Notes: a model not told the origin generated them from the letters alone. 64,000 nt of DNA from Microbacterium album (GCF_014643695.1 NZ_BMJY01000005.1:62001-126000), one strand, 5' to 3'. Counted from the first letter of the stretch, positions 49,751-58,939 are shown. Numbers and translations: made by a program.

Positions 49751-50914
49751 TCAGCGCCGACGGCGGGCGTCGCGCGGATCGACGGCGACGCGCACGGAGG
49801 TACCCGCCGCGGCCGCGGCGAGCGCCTGGTCGATCTGCGCGAGCGGGTAGCGCGCGTTCACGAGCTCGAGGAACGGATGCGCCGTACCCCGCTCGCGCAG
49901 GTAACCGACGGCCCGGTCCAGGTGCCGGGGCGCGTAGTCCTGCACGCCGCGGATCGTGATCAGCTCGCGCACGAGGCGCTCGGCGTCCACCGCGAGCGCC
50001 TCCGCCGAGGGGGCCCCCACCAGCACCACGACGCCCCCGACGCCGACCGTGTCGACCGCGGCGCGCTGGGCGCGCGCCGCTCCGGACGCCTCCAGCACGA
50101 TCTCGTATTCGGGCGCCCCGATGCCGGCGAGCGCGTCGTCGATCGCCCCGGGGGCATCCGGGTCGACCGTGCGCGCGGCGCCGAAGCGGGCGGCGAGCGC
50201 GCGGCGAGCCGGATCCGGGTCGGCGACGACCACCGTCGCGCCGCGATCGCTCGCCATCGCGCACGCCGTGATCCCCACGAGCCCCGCGCCGAGCACGAGC
50301 ATCGCGGCGCCGTTGACGTCGAGGACCTCGTCGGCGCTCTCGAGCGCGGCCCACGCCGTGGCGGTTCCGCACGTGGCGGGCGCGAGCACCTCGGCCGGGA
50401 GGGTCTCGCCGACCCGCACGATGGCGGTGCCCGGGCGTAGGTGTGCGTGCGTGGCGAAGCCTCCCGTGAGCTCCCAGCGCGGCTGCAGCCGCTCGTGCCC
50501 GTAGGCGATGAGCGCGCGGCACCGCTGCGGCAGGCCGCGCCGGCAGCGGTCGCAGTCGCGGCAGCCGACCGTCGCGGACCAGACGATGCGGTCGCCGATG
50601 CTCACGGTGGCGCCGTCCACGGCCCGGACCCCGTCGGCCACGTCGACCACGCGGCCGACGAACTCGTGGCCGAGCACGAGCGGCGGGCGCTGCGCGCGGT
50701 GCCCGGTCACGACCTGGGCATCGGAGGCGCACGCCATCGCCAGCTCGATCGCGACGAGGGTCTCTCCGCGTCGCAGCACGACCCCCGGGACGGCCACGGT
50801 CTCGTGCGGGCGATCGGGCCCCGTCCACACCATGGCGACGGCAGGCGGCTCGAGGCAGACGTCACGGCTGTCGAGCGGCGCCGTCGCGGCGAGCACGGGG
50901 ATTCCGGCCATCAT
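49751..50914 (-). CDS. Zinc alcohol dehydrogenase of the phosphonate-catabolism-associated type
   Basis: The product is 387 residues. Zinc ligands sit in ACASD and LGHEF, and the structural cysteines in CRDCDRCRRGLPQRC. The features IVWSATVGC, TCGTATAWAAL and ELITIRGVQDYAPRHLDRAV fit the group named from phosphonate loci (TIGR03366-like, judged from memory). No phosphonate gene is nearby, so it is an orphan and its substrate is open. It overlaps the small ORF upstream by 4 nt (ATGA). Confidence 0.78.
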   Translation of the reverse strand: MMAGIPVLAATAPLDSRDVCLEPPAVAMVWTGPDRPHETVAVPGVVLRRGETLVAIELAMACASDAQVVTGHRAQRPPLVLGHEFVGRVVDVADGVRAVDGATVSIGDRIVWSATVGCRDCDRCRRGLPQRCRALIAYGHERLQPRWELTGGFATHAHLRPGTAIVRVGETLPAEVLAPATCGTATAWAALESADEVLDVNGAAMLVLGAGLVGITACAMASDRGATVVVADPDPARRALAARFGAARTVDPDAPGAIDDALAGIGAPEYEIVLEASGAARAQRAAVDTVGVGGVVVLVGAPSAEALAVDAERLVRELITIRGVQDYAPRHLDRAVGYLRERGTAHPFLELVNARYPLAQIDQALAAAAAGTSVRVAVDPRDARRRR

Positions 50915-51000
50915 TCCCGCCTCCGCTGTGACGCGCGCGGCGGCCGGGCGGCGAAGGCGTCGTCGCCGAGGACGGCGTCGACCGGTGACATGGGTTCCAT
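50911..51000 (-). CDS. Small ORF coupled to the alcohol dehydrogenase
   Basis: A 29-codon ORF starts at ATG 51000 with AAAGGAA (51007-51013) 6 nt upstream. Its stop overlaps the dehydrogenase start by 4 nt. The peptide starts MEPMSPVDAVLGDDAF and ends in a basic stretch (QRRRE). It may be a leader that drives coupled translation or a real small protein. I do not recognise it. Confidence 0.45.
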   Translation of the reverse strand: MEPMSPVDAVLGDDAFAARPPRASQRRRE

Positions 51001-51098
51001 CGACGGTTCCTTTCTCGGCGGGTCGGCCTCTCCCACCGTCACCGGACGGCGCGGTCGCCCAGGCAGCGCTGCCCGGCGGATCCCGGAAGAGGGTGCGA

Positions 51099-51145
51099 TG
51101 ACGCCTCATCCTGTCGGGACCGTTTCCCGGCGGGATGAGGCGTCA
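51099..51145 (+). repeat. 21-bp hairpin with 5-nt loop in intergenic DNA
   Basis: Arms 51099-51119 and 51125-51145 pair at all 21 positions if read as plus-strand RNA, with two U-G wobbles; on the minus strand those become A-C mismatches. The outer 13 bp are perfect. The rest of 50915-51314 shows only the small ORF. It may be a small RNA stem, a mobile-element end remnant, or a terminator for dcd. Confidence 0.6.
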
Positions 51146-51314
51146 GATCCCCTACAGGGTGGCATCCCCGCTGCCCGGGGAGATTCCCGCCACAGCGTTG
51201 TTCAGACTCCGTTCACCGACCTTTCGGGCGCGAGCGGGCGGCCCGTCACCGTCGCGTCGCTCACGGGCCCCTCGCGCGACGCCTGAGGCGCCCGGGCGCG
51301 TCGGGTACCGAGGC

Positions 51315-51920
51315 TCAGGCGCCGGCGGCCCCGGCGTCGCTGATCGAGACGTCCGTGCGGTGGAAGCTGCGGAACGAACGCGACGCCGTGGGCCCCCGCT
51401 GTCCCTGGTAGCGGTTTCCGTAGGGGCCGGACCCGTACGGGTTCTCGGCCGGGGAGGTCAGGCGGAAGAAGCAGAGCTGCCCGATCTTCATCCCCGGCCA
51501 TAGCTTGATCGGCAGTGTCGCGACGTTCGACAGCTCGAGCGTGACGTGGCCGGAGAAGCCCGGGTCGATGAAACCGGCCGTCGAATGGGTCAGCAGCCCG
51601 AGACGCCCGAGCGAGGACTTGCCCTCCAGGCGCGCCGCGATGTCGTCGGGCAGCGAGACGGCCTCGAACGTCGATCCCAGCACGAACTCGCCGGGGTGCA
51701 GGATGAACGCCTCGTCGGGGTCCACCTCCAGGAGGTGGGTGAGGTCGGGCTGGTCCTCGGCGGGATCGATGAAGGGGTACTTGTGGTTGTCGAAGAGCCG
51801 GAAGTACCGGTCGAGCCGCACGTCGATGCTCGAGGGCTGCACCATCGCAGCGTCGTACGGGTCCAGGCCGATGCGGCCGGAGTCGAGCTCGGCCCTGATG
51901 TCGCGATCCGAGAGCAGCAC
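51315..51920 (-). CDS. dcd: dCTP deaminase
   Basis: The 201-residue protein has the Dcd core: [58 protein letters not shown], and the C-terminal [13 protein letters not shown]. It deaminates dCTP to dUTP; some actinobacterial forms also hydrolyse dUTP to dUMP, which sequence alone cannot settle. Start GTG 51920 fits a leaderless -10 at 51927. Confidence 0.94.
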   Translation of the reverse strand: MLLSDRDIRAELDSGRIGLDPYDAAMVQPSSIDVRLDRYFRLFDNHKYPFIDPAEDQPDLTHLLEVDPDEAFILHPGEFVLGSTFEAVSLPDDIAARLEGKSSLGRLGLLTHSTAGFIDPGFSGHVTLELSNVATLPIKLWPGMKIGQLCFFRLTSPAENPYGSGPYGNRYQGQRGPTASRSFRSFHRTDVSISDAGAAGA

Positions 51921-51926
51921 GCCCCC

Positions 51927-51932
51927 AGCCTA
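51927..51932 (-). promoter_or_regulatory. -10 element for a likely leaderless dcd mRNA
   Basis: Minus-strand TAGGCT, 6 nt, GTG 51920, with no ribosome-binding site. Confidence 0.4.
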
Positions 51933-52051
51933 GAGGGAGCGCGGCTCAACGCCGATCGCACATGCACGGCGTCCCCGTCAAGCGGGAGGCGCGACGGCCG
52001 GAAGAGGCGTTACATGTAGGACACCGCAAGAACGGCCGAAAGGAGTCGCAC

Positions 52052-52534
52052 ATGCGTCAGGACCCGAGCAACACGAACGCCGAAGGCGTCGACAACAGCG
52101 CCCCGACGACGGCCGAGGCCGCGAAGGAGGCCGCCGCGGAGGTCGCGGGCGCAGCCCGCGAGAAGGCGAAGGCGGCCTCCGAGCAGGCCGAGTCGGCGAC
52201 CGACGAGGCGAAGGACCGCATCCAGGACGCCGGCGCAACGGCAGACGGCGAGCTGAAGGACCGCCTCGAGACGGGCCAGGGCCGCGTGGCCGGAGGTCTG
52301 CGCACCGCGGGCGAGAAGCTCGGCGCGATGGCGCCCGAGGACGGCGTCGCGCGGGATCTCGCGGACAAGGCTTCCGCGGGGCTCAACCAGGCCTCGTCGT
52401 GGGTTTCGGGCAAGGACGCGAGCGCGATGGTCGACGAGGCCAAGTCGTTCGTGCGCCGCAAGCCGTGGGTAGCGGCGGCCGGGGCCGTCGCGGGCCTCTT
52501 CCTGCTGAGCCGCATCGCGCGCCGCAAGCGCTGA
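52052..52534 (+). CDS. Ala/Glu/Lys-rich amphipathic protein with C-terminal membrane helix
   Basis: The product is 160 residues. Residues 15-130 are a long, charged, alanine-rich amphipathic helix region (EAAKEAAAEVAGAAREKAKA). One hydrophobic helix (about 140-155) follows, flanked by RRKPW and RRKR. The layout resembles DUF883/ElaB-like or LEA-like membrane-associated stress proteins, but I see no firm family motif. The start has AAAGGAG upstream and a strong terminator follows. Confidence 0.75.
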   Translation: MRQDPSNTNAEGVDNSAPTTAEAAKEAAAEVAGAAREKAKAASEQAESATDEAKDRIQDAGATADGELKDRLETGQGRVAGGLRTAGEKLGAMAPEDGVARDLADKASAGLNQASSWVSGKDASAMVDEAKSFVRRKPWVAAAGAVAGLFLLSRIARRKR

Positions 52535-52543
52535 GCAACCAGA

Positions 52544-52581
52544 GCTGCGAGGGGGCGGGAAGACACCCGCCCCCTCGCAGC
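52544..52581 (+). terminator. Strong intrinsic-type hairpin
   Basis: A perfect 16-bp stem (52544-52559 with 52566-52581) has a 6-nt loop, 9 nt past the preceding stop. It is the clearest terminator in the window. Confidence 0.85.
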
Positions 52582-52603
52582 CGTGCCTCGCCTGGGTCCC
52601 TGT

Positions 52604-52609
52604 TATGCT
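52604..52609 (+). promoter_or_regulatory. -10 element for tRNA-Gly
   Basis: TATGCT lies 25 nt upstream of the mature tRNA 5' end. No clear -35 is visible. Confidence 0.4.
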
Positions 52610-52634
52610 GGCTCTCACGCGCTCGGGCGCGTAC

Positions 52635-52705
52635 GGGGCTGTAGTTCAATGGCAGAACTTCTGCTTCCCAAGCAGACAGCGCGGGTTCGATTCCCGTCAG
52701 CCCCT
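52635..52705 (+). tRNA. tRNA-Gly (anticodon CCC)
   Basis: The 71-nt cloverleaf is complete. The acceptor GGGGCTG pairs with CAGCCCC. The anticodon stem TCTGC/GCAGA encloses loop TTCCCAA with anticodon CCC (52667-52669). The T-arm is GCGGG-TTCGATT-CCCGT. CCA is not encoded. It marks the border between ordinary genes and the accessory region with pseudogenes and cluster B. Confidence 0.95.
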
Positions 52706-52802
52706 CCGCTTCACTTCTCAGCTGGGTGAGACTTTCGCGAGCCGGATGGACGAAGGCCGCGGCCCCGGTGCCGTCGCCGCCACGCCGCGCGTGGCGGGCC
52801 GC

Positions 52803-53400
52803 TCACCCCTCGGCCGCGGCGTCCCGCTCCTCGGCTGCCAAGCTGTGCCAGATCTCGTAGGCGACGGACGCGGCGGCCTCAGCGTCGGCTGACGCAAGCA
52901 GCTCGATCAGCTTGTCGTGCAGCTCGACGGAGGCGTGGCCGTCCGAGTCGAAACGGAGCCGCTCCGCGCGTCGCACCAGCGGGCCAAACTGCTCGAGAAC
53001 CGCCTCGATGGCACGGTTGCCGAGCACCGCCACGGGGATCCGGTGGAGTTCCTCGTCGGCTTCCAGTGCCGCGCTGACACCCCCGGCGTCCACCGCGTCC
53101 GCGAATCGGCGGTTGGCCTCGCGCATGCGGTCCAGGTCCTGGCTTTCCAGTTTGCCTGCGACCTCGCGCGCGGCCAGCTCATGCATCGCGGCCACCACAT
53201 CGCGTGCGTCCCGCACGGCTTGCGAGTCGATCGTGCTGACAGTCGTGGAGCGTCCGGGCAACGCCACCACGAGCCCGCTCCTCCCGAGACGCAGCAGCGC
53301 CTCACGGACGGGTGTGCGACTGACTCCGAGCCACGCCGCCAACTCGACGTCCTTTAATTGCTCCCCGCGGGCGAACTTTAGTTGCTCCCCGCGGGCGAAG
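52803..53400 (-). pseudogene. 5'-truncated GntR/FCD regulator
   Basis: The readable part begins inside the winged helix (FARGEQLKDVELAAWLGVSRTPVREALLRLG) and continues through an FCD domain with conserved histidines (EELHRIPVAVLGN, ELHDKLIELL) to a stop at 52803. The first helix of the HTH domain and any start codon are missing. Upstream, the frame runs antisense through an amidohydrolase remnant with no plausible start. A 24-bp tandem duplication sits at the break. It was probably the regulator of the adjacent amidohydrolase or of cluster B. Confidence 0.7.
53353..53400. repeat. 24-bp tandem duplication at a gene junction
   Basis: Units 53353-53376 and 53377-53400 differ at two positions. 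In the GntR frame this duplicates FARGEQLK. It sits exactly where the GntR and amidohydrolase homologies meet, so it looks like a recombination scar. Confidence 0.75.
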
Positions 53401-54595
53401 GTGCTGTCGACGGCGCGCAGCGGCTCATCCAGGGAGCCGTGCCGCCTGCAGACGAGGACACTTTCCGGCGCGCCATCCTCGTCGCGATGCGGGCCCTGGC
53501 CGCCGAAGGGATCACGAGCGACACGGGCCCCGCGCTCGGGCCCGGTCGCGAGGGGATCCTCGGAGGAGCGCAGGGACGCTCGGGGATTCGGGCGTTCAAC
53601 GCGCTGGCCTCGAGCGTGGAGCTCCCCCCTGCGCACGGCCGTCCTCGTGGCGCCCGCCGCGCTCGGGGAGGGAGTCGAGGATTTCCGCGAGGGCCTGCGG
53701 ACGGCGACCCCGGTGACCGAGGTGCCTCGCCGGCTTCAGCTTCTCGGAGTCAAGATCTTCGGCGATGGCGTCCCGGTGAGCCGGACGGCGCTCATGCACT
53801 GCGGTTACGTCGGGACGGGAACGGGTCTCTCGCAGTGGGCGGTGACAGCGCCGAGGCCCAGGAACAGACGCTGCGGAACATGATCCTCGAGGGACACCGC
53901 GCGGACCATCAGGTTGCGGTTCACGTCACGGGGGACAAGGCGACCGACATTGCCGTGGACGCCATGATCGAGGCGATGCGCGCATTCCCGCGTCCGGATC
54001 CCCGCCACTACGGCATCCACGCGGACTTCGTGAGCGACACGACCCTCGCCCGCATGGCCGAGTGGGGGATCGGGGCCAACATGAACCCGACGATCAAGTG
54101 GCTCATCAGCGACTCCGCCGTCGAGAACGTCGGCGAGGAGCTCGCGGCCCGCGAATGGCCGTACCGCTCAGCGCTTCGCGCAGGGACGTGGGTCACGAGC
54201 GCCTCGGACGCGCCGGTCACGGCTCCCACCTGGCGTCAGGCCGTGGCCACGATGATGCTGCGGGAGGGGAGGGCGACGGGCCGCGTGAGCGGTCCCGAGG
54301 AGCGGATCGGGCTGATCCCCGCGCTGCGCACCTACTCGACCACCGCCGCCTATCAGGACTCGCGGAAGACTGGAAGGGCTCGACCGAGCCCGGCAAGGTC
54401 GCCGACTTCTGCATGATCGAGGGCGACTTGCTGGAGATGGACTCGCACACGCTCCCCGACGCGCGGATCCTCGCCACAATCGTGGGCGGGACATCGCACA
54501 CGAGGCCTGAGGACCGAACCGCGCGGGGAGGGTGGCCAGCCTCGGCTGCCCCCTCCCCGCACGTCACAGGGGACGCACGCCGGGCGGCAAGGTGA
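53401..54595 (+). pseudogene. Amidohydrolase (YtcJ-like) remnant, truncated and frameshifted three times
   Basis: Homologous blocks lie in three frames: DEDTFRRAILVAMRALAAEG and SGIRAFNALA; then AVLVAPAALGEGVEDFREGL and GVKIFGDGVPVSRTALMHCG; then GDSAEAQEQTLRNMILEGHR, ASDAPVTAPTWRQ; then LAEDWKGSTEPGKVADF and DARILATIVGG. Breaks fall in a C6 run (53624-53629), near 53812-53826, and at 54360-54361, where one base is missing. The N-terminal half is absent. The intact family are metal-dependent amidohydrolases of the amidohydro_3 group. It is clearly decayed. Confidence 0.8.
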
Positions 54596-54756
54596 TCCAG
54601 AGCAGCTTCCTCGGTTGACTACTGACGGCAGGCGCCTTCCTGCCAGGATCCTCCGCACAGATCGGCCGCCGTCCCTCGCAGCGAGCACTGCAGGCGCCCA
54701 AGTAGGCCACCGAAGCCGAAAAGGCGCGTCGGCAGGAGATCAACCACTGGTCAAGC

Positions 54757-56103
54757 TCAGCGCTTGCTTGGCTCCCGTTCAAGCCCGACCCGCGCTCGGA
54801 AATTGAGTCCGTTCTCGCCAGCCGGAGCGACGCGTCCGCGACGGCGCAACTCCGGGATCACGGAGCGCCCAAAGGACTCCCACGATCCCGGGGTCTCAGC
54901 CTGGTTGATCACGAACCCATCGCATCCCTCCTCCAGGAACCACTCCTCCAGGCCGTCCGCCACCGTCATCGCGTCGCCCACAAACCATTGCGAGGTACCT
55001 TTCACGGAGAAGTCGGCGAGGTCTCGGGGGGTCGCGTCGGGACCATAGAGCTCGCGCAAGCGGCCGATGACGTTGGTCATGATGGCCTTCGATCCGGTCG
55101 TGCGGTCGAGCAGATCGTCCGGGATAGGGCGCGTTGCGTCGAGCTTGGAGAGATCGACTCCGGACAGCTCGGAGAGGAGCATAAGCGCCTCCACCGGGTC
55201 GCTCCTCGACTCGAGGAACTTCTTCCGCTCTCTGGCTATCTCGTCCGTCTCCGCGACGAGCGTGTAGACCGAGGGCATGATCTTGACGGCCGACGTGTCC
55301 CGGCCTGCGGCTTCGACGGCCTCGCGCTGTTCGCGGTAACTCTTGCGAGCGCGCTCCAACGTGGAGGCAGAGATGAAGATGAGGTCCGCCCAGCGGCCCG
55401 CGAACGTGCGGCCGCGGGAGGACTGTCCGGCCTGAAGGAGTGTCGGCCAGCCCTGGGGTGGCCGCGGCACGGTCAGCGGCCCCCTGGTAGCGAAGGTGTC
55501 CCCATCGAACGCCGCTTCCCTGACCTTGTCCGGGTCGGCGAAGCGCCCTGACGCCCGGTCCAGTTCGTAGGCGTCGGCGTCCCACGAGTTCCACAGCGCA
55601 GTCGCTGCCTCCAGGAATTCGTCGGCGCGGTCGTAGCGCCCGTCGTGATCCAGGTGTTCGGTGCCGAAGTTCGCGGCCTCGTCCTCGTTGAGCGACGTCA
55701 CAATGTTCCAGATCGCCCGCCCTCGGGTGAGATGGTCCAGCGTCGCGAACGCCCGTGCGACGTGGTACGGGTGGTAGTAGGTGGTGGAATAGGTCGCCCC
55801 CAGCCCGAGACGTGTGGTGTGTGCGGCCATGAGCCCGAGAATCGTGAGCAAGTCCAGCTTGATCGCACGGGTTCCCAGTTCGACCGCCTTGCGGAAGTTG
55901 CCCCCGTAGACCGCTGGCATCGCCAGCCGGTCATCGAAAAACACCATGTCGAAGCCGGCGTGCTCCAGCTCGCGTGCGAGGTTGATGTAATACTCGGGAT
56001 CGGTCACGTCGGGCGTGCTTGCCGGATGTGACCATGCCCCGTTCTGCGTCTTGCTCGCCGACGCCTGACCGAACGCGCTGAGCACCATGTGGTCGTTCCG
56101 CAT
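54757..56103 (-). CDS. NtaA/SnaA/DszA-type flavin-dependent monooxygenase (cluster B)
   Basis: The 448-residue protein shares the family marks of the cluster A enzyme: FDMVFFDDRLAMP, LDLLTILGLMAAHTTRLGLG, HPYHVARAFATLDHLTRGRA, IWNIVTS and TSQWFVGDAMTVADGLEEW. It should use FMNH2 from the reductase encoded just upstream (54 nt away in the operon). The start is ATG 56103 with AAGGAGATGG upstream. The substrate is unknown, presumably what the TRAP transporter imports. Confidence 0.87.
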   Translation of the reverse strand: MRNDHMVLSAFGQASASKTQNGAWSHPASTPDVTDPEYYINLARELEHAGFDMVFFDDRLAMPAVYGGNFRKAVELGTRAIKLDLLTILGLMAAHTTRLGLGATYSTTYYHPYHVARAFATLDHLTRGRAIWNIVTSLNEDEAANFGTEHLDHDGRYDRADEFLEAATALWNSWDADAYELDRASGRFADPDKVREAAFDGDTFATRGPLTVPRPPQGWPTLLQAGQSSRGRTFAGRWADLIFISASTLERARKSYREQREAVEAAGRDTSAVKIMPSVYTLVAETDEIARERKKFLESRSDPVEALMLLSELSGVDLSKLDATRPIPDDLLDRTTGSKAIMTNVIGRLRELYGPDATPRDLADFSVKGTSQWFVGDAMTVADGLEEWFLEEGCDGFVINQAETPGSWESFGRSVIPELRRRGRVAPAGENGLNFRARVGLEREPSKR

Positions 56104-56157
56104 GACTCCATCTCCTTGAGTGTGACGCATCCACAACGATGCGATGGCGTGAGGGTC

Positions 56158-56676
56158 CTAGCTGACGGGCCGATGCGTGCCCAGCTGACGAAGTCGATAC
56201 GTCAGCGGGTCCGCGTCTCGTCGGGCAGAAACGGCGGTTGCGTCGACGAGCACCAGAAAGTGGTCGCCTGCGGCAACGATGCGGTCAACTTTGCCTGAGA
56301 GCCACACCGCAGCACCATCGAGCCTCGGAACTCCGGACTCCACGGACCAAGGGGTCTCATCAAATCGGTCCGCGAGCTTCGACGCGAAGCGGCGGGCCAG
56401 CCCACCTTGAGCGCTGTCCAAGACATTGAGTCCGATACTGCGCGTTCGGTTCACCACCTCGAGCAGCTTGGAGTTCTGGTCGAGTGAGAGGAGGAACTTC
56501 GGAGGCTCGACGGAAAGTGAGAAAAACGCGCTCACCGTCGTGCCGTGAGGCATCCCCGCCTCAAGTGTGGTGGCGATGGCGACAGGGGTCGGCACATGGC
56601 CCATCGCCTCGATGAACTGGACCTTCTGCGTCGCTCCGACGACGGGTTCGTCGCGGGTTTCGGATGTCGTAGTCAT
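56158..56676 (-). CDS. Flavin reductase (cluster B)
   Basis: The 172-residue flavin_reduct-domain protein (GTTVSAFFSLSVEPPKFLLSL, SIGLNVLDSAQGGLARRFA, GDHFLVLVDATAV) is of ordinary length, unlike the fused cluster A version. It reduces FMN for the adjacent monooxygenase. ATG 56676 has TTGGAG upstream, and that site lies within an inverted repeat. Confidence 0.88.
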   Translation of the reverse strand: MTTTSETRDEPVVGATQKVQFIEAMGHVPTPVAIATTLEAGMPHGTTVSAFFSLSVEPPKFLLSLDQNSKLLEVVNRTRSIGLNVLDSAQGGLARRFASKLADRFDETPWSVESGVPRLDGAAVWLSGKVDRIVAAGDHFLVLVDATAVSARRDADPLTYRLRQLGTHRPVS

Positions 56677-56681
56677 ATCTC

Positions 56682-56701
56682 CAATATCCAGGTTGATATT
56701 G
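56682..56701 (-). promoter_or_regulatory. Inverted repeat at the flavin reductase ribosome-binding site
   Basis: CAATATC (56682-56688), 6 nt, GATATTG (56695-56701): a perfect 7-bp palindrome next to the reductase start, in AT-rich DNA. It may be an operator separating the reductase/monooxygenase pair from the TRAP genes. The 115-nt gap (56677-56791) has no gene. Confidence 0.45.
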
Positions 56702-56791
56702 TTGCTGTACAGTGCAAAAAGTCGCTCACAGTATGCGCGTCTTGCATATTCAGGGCGCACATGGCCGCCGACCCATGGAAGTCTTCCCGCC

Positions 56792-58279
56792 TCAGTGCTG
56801 GCCAGCCCAGGTCGGCAACCAAGTCGCGATCTCAGGAAAGAAAATCAGCAGTAGAACCGCGCCGAGCGAGACGAGCACATACGGGGTCACTCCGCGATAG
56901 ACGTCAAAGATTGTCGTGTCGCGCCCATGGTTTATCGCGGGATCGCTCGCAATACGATGGATGATGAACGACAGGATCCCGATCGGTGGAGTGATCATTC
57001 CGATCTCTGCCATAAGCACGATGAAGATGCCGAACCAAATCGGATCCACACCCGCAACGTCGAGGGGGACGATGAGCACCGGCAGAGTCAAGAGCATCAT
57101 CGCCAGCGGGTCCATAAACAAGCCGAGAAATAGGAAGACCAGCATCAGGATGAGCAGGAGGGACAGGCGGCTCAGCCCCAGGTGGGTGATGGAGTCTGCC
57201 AGCCCCTGAGCGAGCTGACTGAGGGCCACGACCCGCGTCAGGAAGTGCACGCCCGCCATCAGGATGAAAATTGCCGCCGCATTCCGGATGGCGATGAAGG
57301 TGCTCTCCGCGAGGAAGCTGAGCCACCATCGCGCACCATGGCGCTCACGACGCTGGGTCCATATCGATGCAACGACGGCGGCGACGACCCCGAAGGCTCC
57401 CGACTCCGTGGCAGTGAAGGCCCCGGATGTCAGGCCGCCGATAACAACTACCACGACGATCACCAGTGGCAGCGCAGCGGGCAAGGCGCGCAACCGGTCA
57501 CTCCATGTGGCCCGGAGGTCGCGGTGCGAGGGTACCGAGCGCGGACTCACGGCTGCCCGAACCAAGATCATCGCGATGAAAGCCGTCAGTATGAGGAGAC
57601 CTGGCACCACACCAGCGATAAGTTGCGGTCCTACAGGCGTCTGCATCACACCGGCGTAGACGACGAGAATGACGCTGGGCGGAATAATCTGACCAAGCAA
57701 ACCTGAGGCCGCGACCGCGCCACTCGCCATCGCCGGCGAGTACCCGTGCCGCAGCATCTCGGGAATCGCCATGCGTGACAGCGACTGCACGATACCGATC
57801 GTGCTACCGCTGCTAGCAGCGAGCCCGCCGCCGGCCACCGTCGTCGCGATAGCGAGACCACCAGGCAGCCTTCCGAACCAGATTCGAGCAGCCTCGAACG
57901 CCGCGGCGGTGAGGCCTCCCTTCCACAGGATGACCCCCATGAGGATGAACATCGGGATCACGGAAAGCTGCCACGAGGCTGCGGAAGCGAAAACGGTCGA
58001 CTCGGCGGTCGTCTGAACTGCCCGCCACCCTCCGAGTGGCCACAGGCCGACGAGTCCTGCCACGGCGAACGCGATCGAGACGTGGACGTTGAGCAGGAGG
58101 AGCAGCAGCGAGAGCACCATCGCAAGCACGCCAATCGTCTGCCTTTCGAGGGGCACGAAGAGCTGCACAAGCACAATGACAACACTTGCCGCCGCGATGA
58201 GGATCACGCCGCCGGTGGAGAGCTTCCGGACGGGAGCGGGGGGCGGCGGTGCCACGGTCCGCGCGGTAAGAGTGGTCAC
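56792..58279 (-). CDS. TRAP transporter large permease, DctM type
   Basis: The 495-residue membrane protein has about 12-13 helices and family motifs SGSTIGIVQSLSRMAIPEM, SGLLGQIIPPS, FMDPLAMMLLTLPV and IGMITPPIGILSFI. It moves an organic anion with Na+ or H+. GTG 58279 overlaps the small-permease stop (GTGA). It carries a polar N-terminal extension of about 20 residues before the first helix. Confidence 0.9.
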   Translation of the reverse strand: MTTLTARTVAPPPPAPVRKLSTGGVILIAAASVVIVLVQLFVPLERQTIGVLAMVLSLLLLLLNVHVSIAFAVAGLVGLWPLGGWRAVQTTAESTVFASAASWQLSVIPMFILMGVILWKGGLTAAAFEAARIWFGRLPGGLAIATTVAGGGLAASSGSTIGIVQSLSRMAIPEMLRHGYSPAMASGAVAASGLLGQIIPPSVILVVYAGVMQTPVGPQLIAGVVPGLLILTAFIAMILVRAAVSPRSVPSHRDLRATWSDRLRALPAALPLVIVVVVVIGGLTSGAFTATESGAFGVVAAVVASIWTQRRERHGARWWLSFLAESTFIAIRNAAAIFILMAGVHFLTRVVALSQLAQGLADSITHLGLSRLSLLLILMLVFLFLGLFMDPLAMMLLTLPVLIVPLDVAGVDPIWFGIFIVLMAEIGMITPPIGILSFIIHRIASDPAINHGRDTTIFDVYRGVTPYVLVSLGAVLLLIFFPEIATWLPTWAGQH

Positions 58280-58866
58280 GACGTCGCTCCCGGGGTAGCA
58301 GCATGGGTTGACGCTTCGTCGGCGTCGGCTTCGAATATGCAGGCGAACAGGCTCAGCGCCCAGGCGGTCAATGCGGCCGCCACGACGAACCGTGCGGGCC
58401 AGATCGGGAGCCAAGTTGCGCTGAGCCCGCTTTCGCCCGCGCGCATTTTGTCGATGGCGATGTCCCAAGCGGACCAACCCAGCAGCACAACAACGATGAG
58501 CATCAGACACAGGACCGACCGCCGCACGGCTCTTCGGCCGCGCGCACCGAGACGGGCCGTGAGGGCCGAGACGGAGATATGCTCACCCCTGAACTGCGCC
58601 GCGGCAAGGGGGCAGAGCGCCACCACCGGCATGAGCCAGTAGGTGGTGAAGTCGATCGTGAGAAGGAAGCTGAGGCCGAAGAGATTACGCGCAATCACGT
58701 CCACCACGATGAAGAGGACCATGACGAGCGCCCCCGCCACGCCGAACCAACCGAGCGCGGTCGAGATCACCCTCACCCATCTCAGCACTCCGCGGATCAA
58801 CCGTGGCGATTGATCGCTGCCGGGTCGTGTATGTTCCATCTGCTGCGCCCGAATGTCAGGTTGCAT
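58276..58866 (-). CDS. TRAP transporter small permease, DctQ type
   Basis: The 196-residue protein has four transmembrane helices with VVDVIARNLFGLSF and QFRGEHISVSALTARL, typical of DctQ. I chose ATG 58866; ATG 58839 is an alternative, and the longest frame overlaps the binding-protein gene. It forms the membrane complex with DctM. Confidence 0.85.
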   Translation of the reverse strand: MQPDIRAQQMEHTRPGSDQSPRLIRGVLRWVRVISTALGWFGVAGALVMVLFIVVDVIARNLFGLSFLLTIDFTTYWLMPVVALCPLAAAQFRGEHISVSALTARLGARGRRAVRRSVLCLMLIVVVLLGWSAWDIAIDKMRAGESGLSATWLPIWPARFVVAAALTAWALSLFACIFEADADEASTHAATPGATS

Positions 58867-58939
58867 GTCGGCGGATCCGGTGCGGACCACCGTCCCGTGC
58901 CCCGGACACGCCGGGATCGCGAGGCGGCGAACGCCTGGG

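Noticed and set aside
54596..54756. Possible small gene or transposase remnant between the amidohydrolase remnant and cluster B
   Set aside because: Short frames on both strands show no motif or ribosome-binding site; only a weak GGCAGG/CCTGCC hairpin near 54627-54644 is visible.
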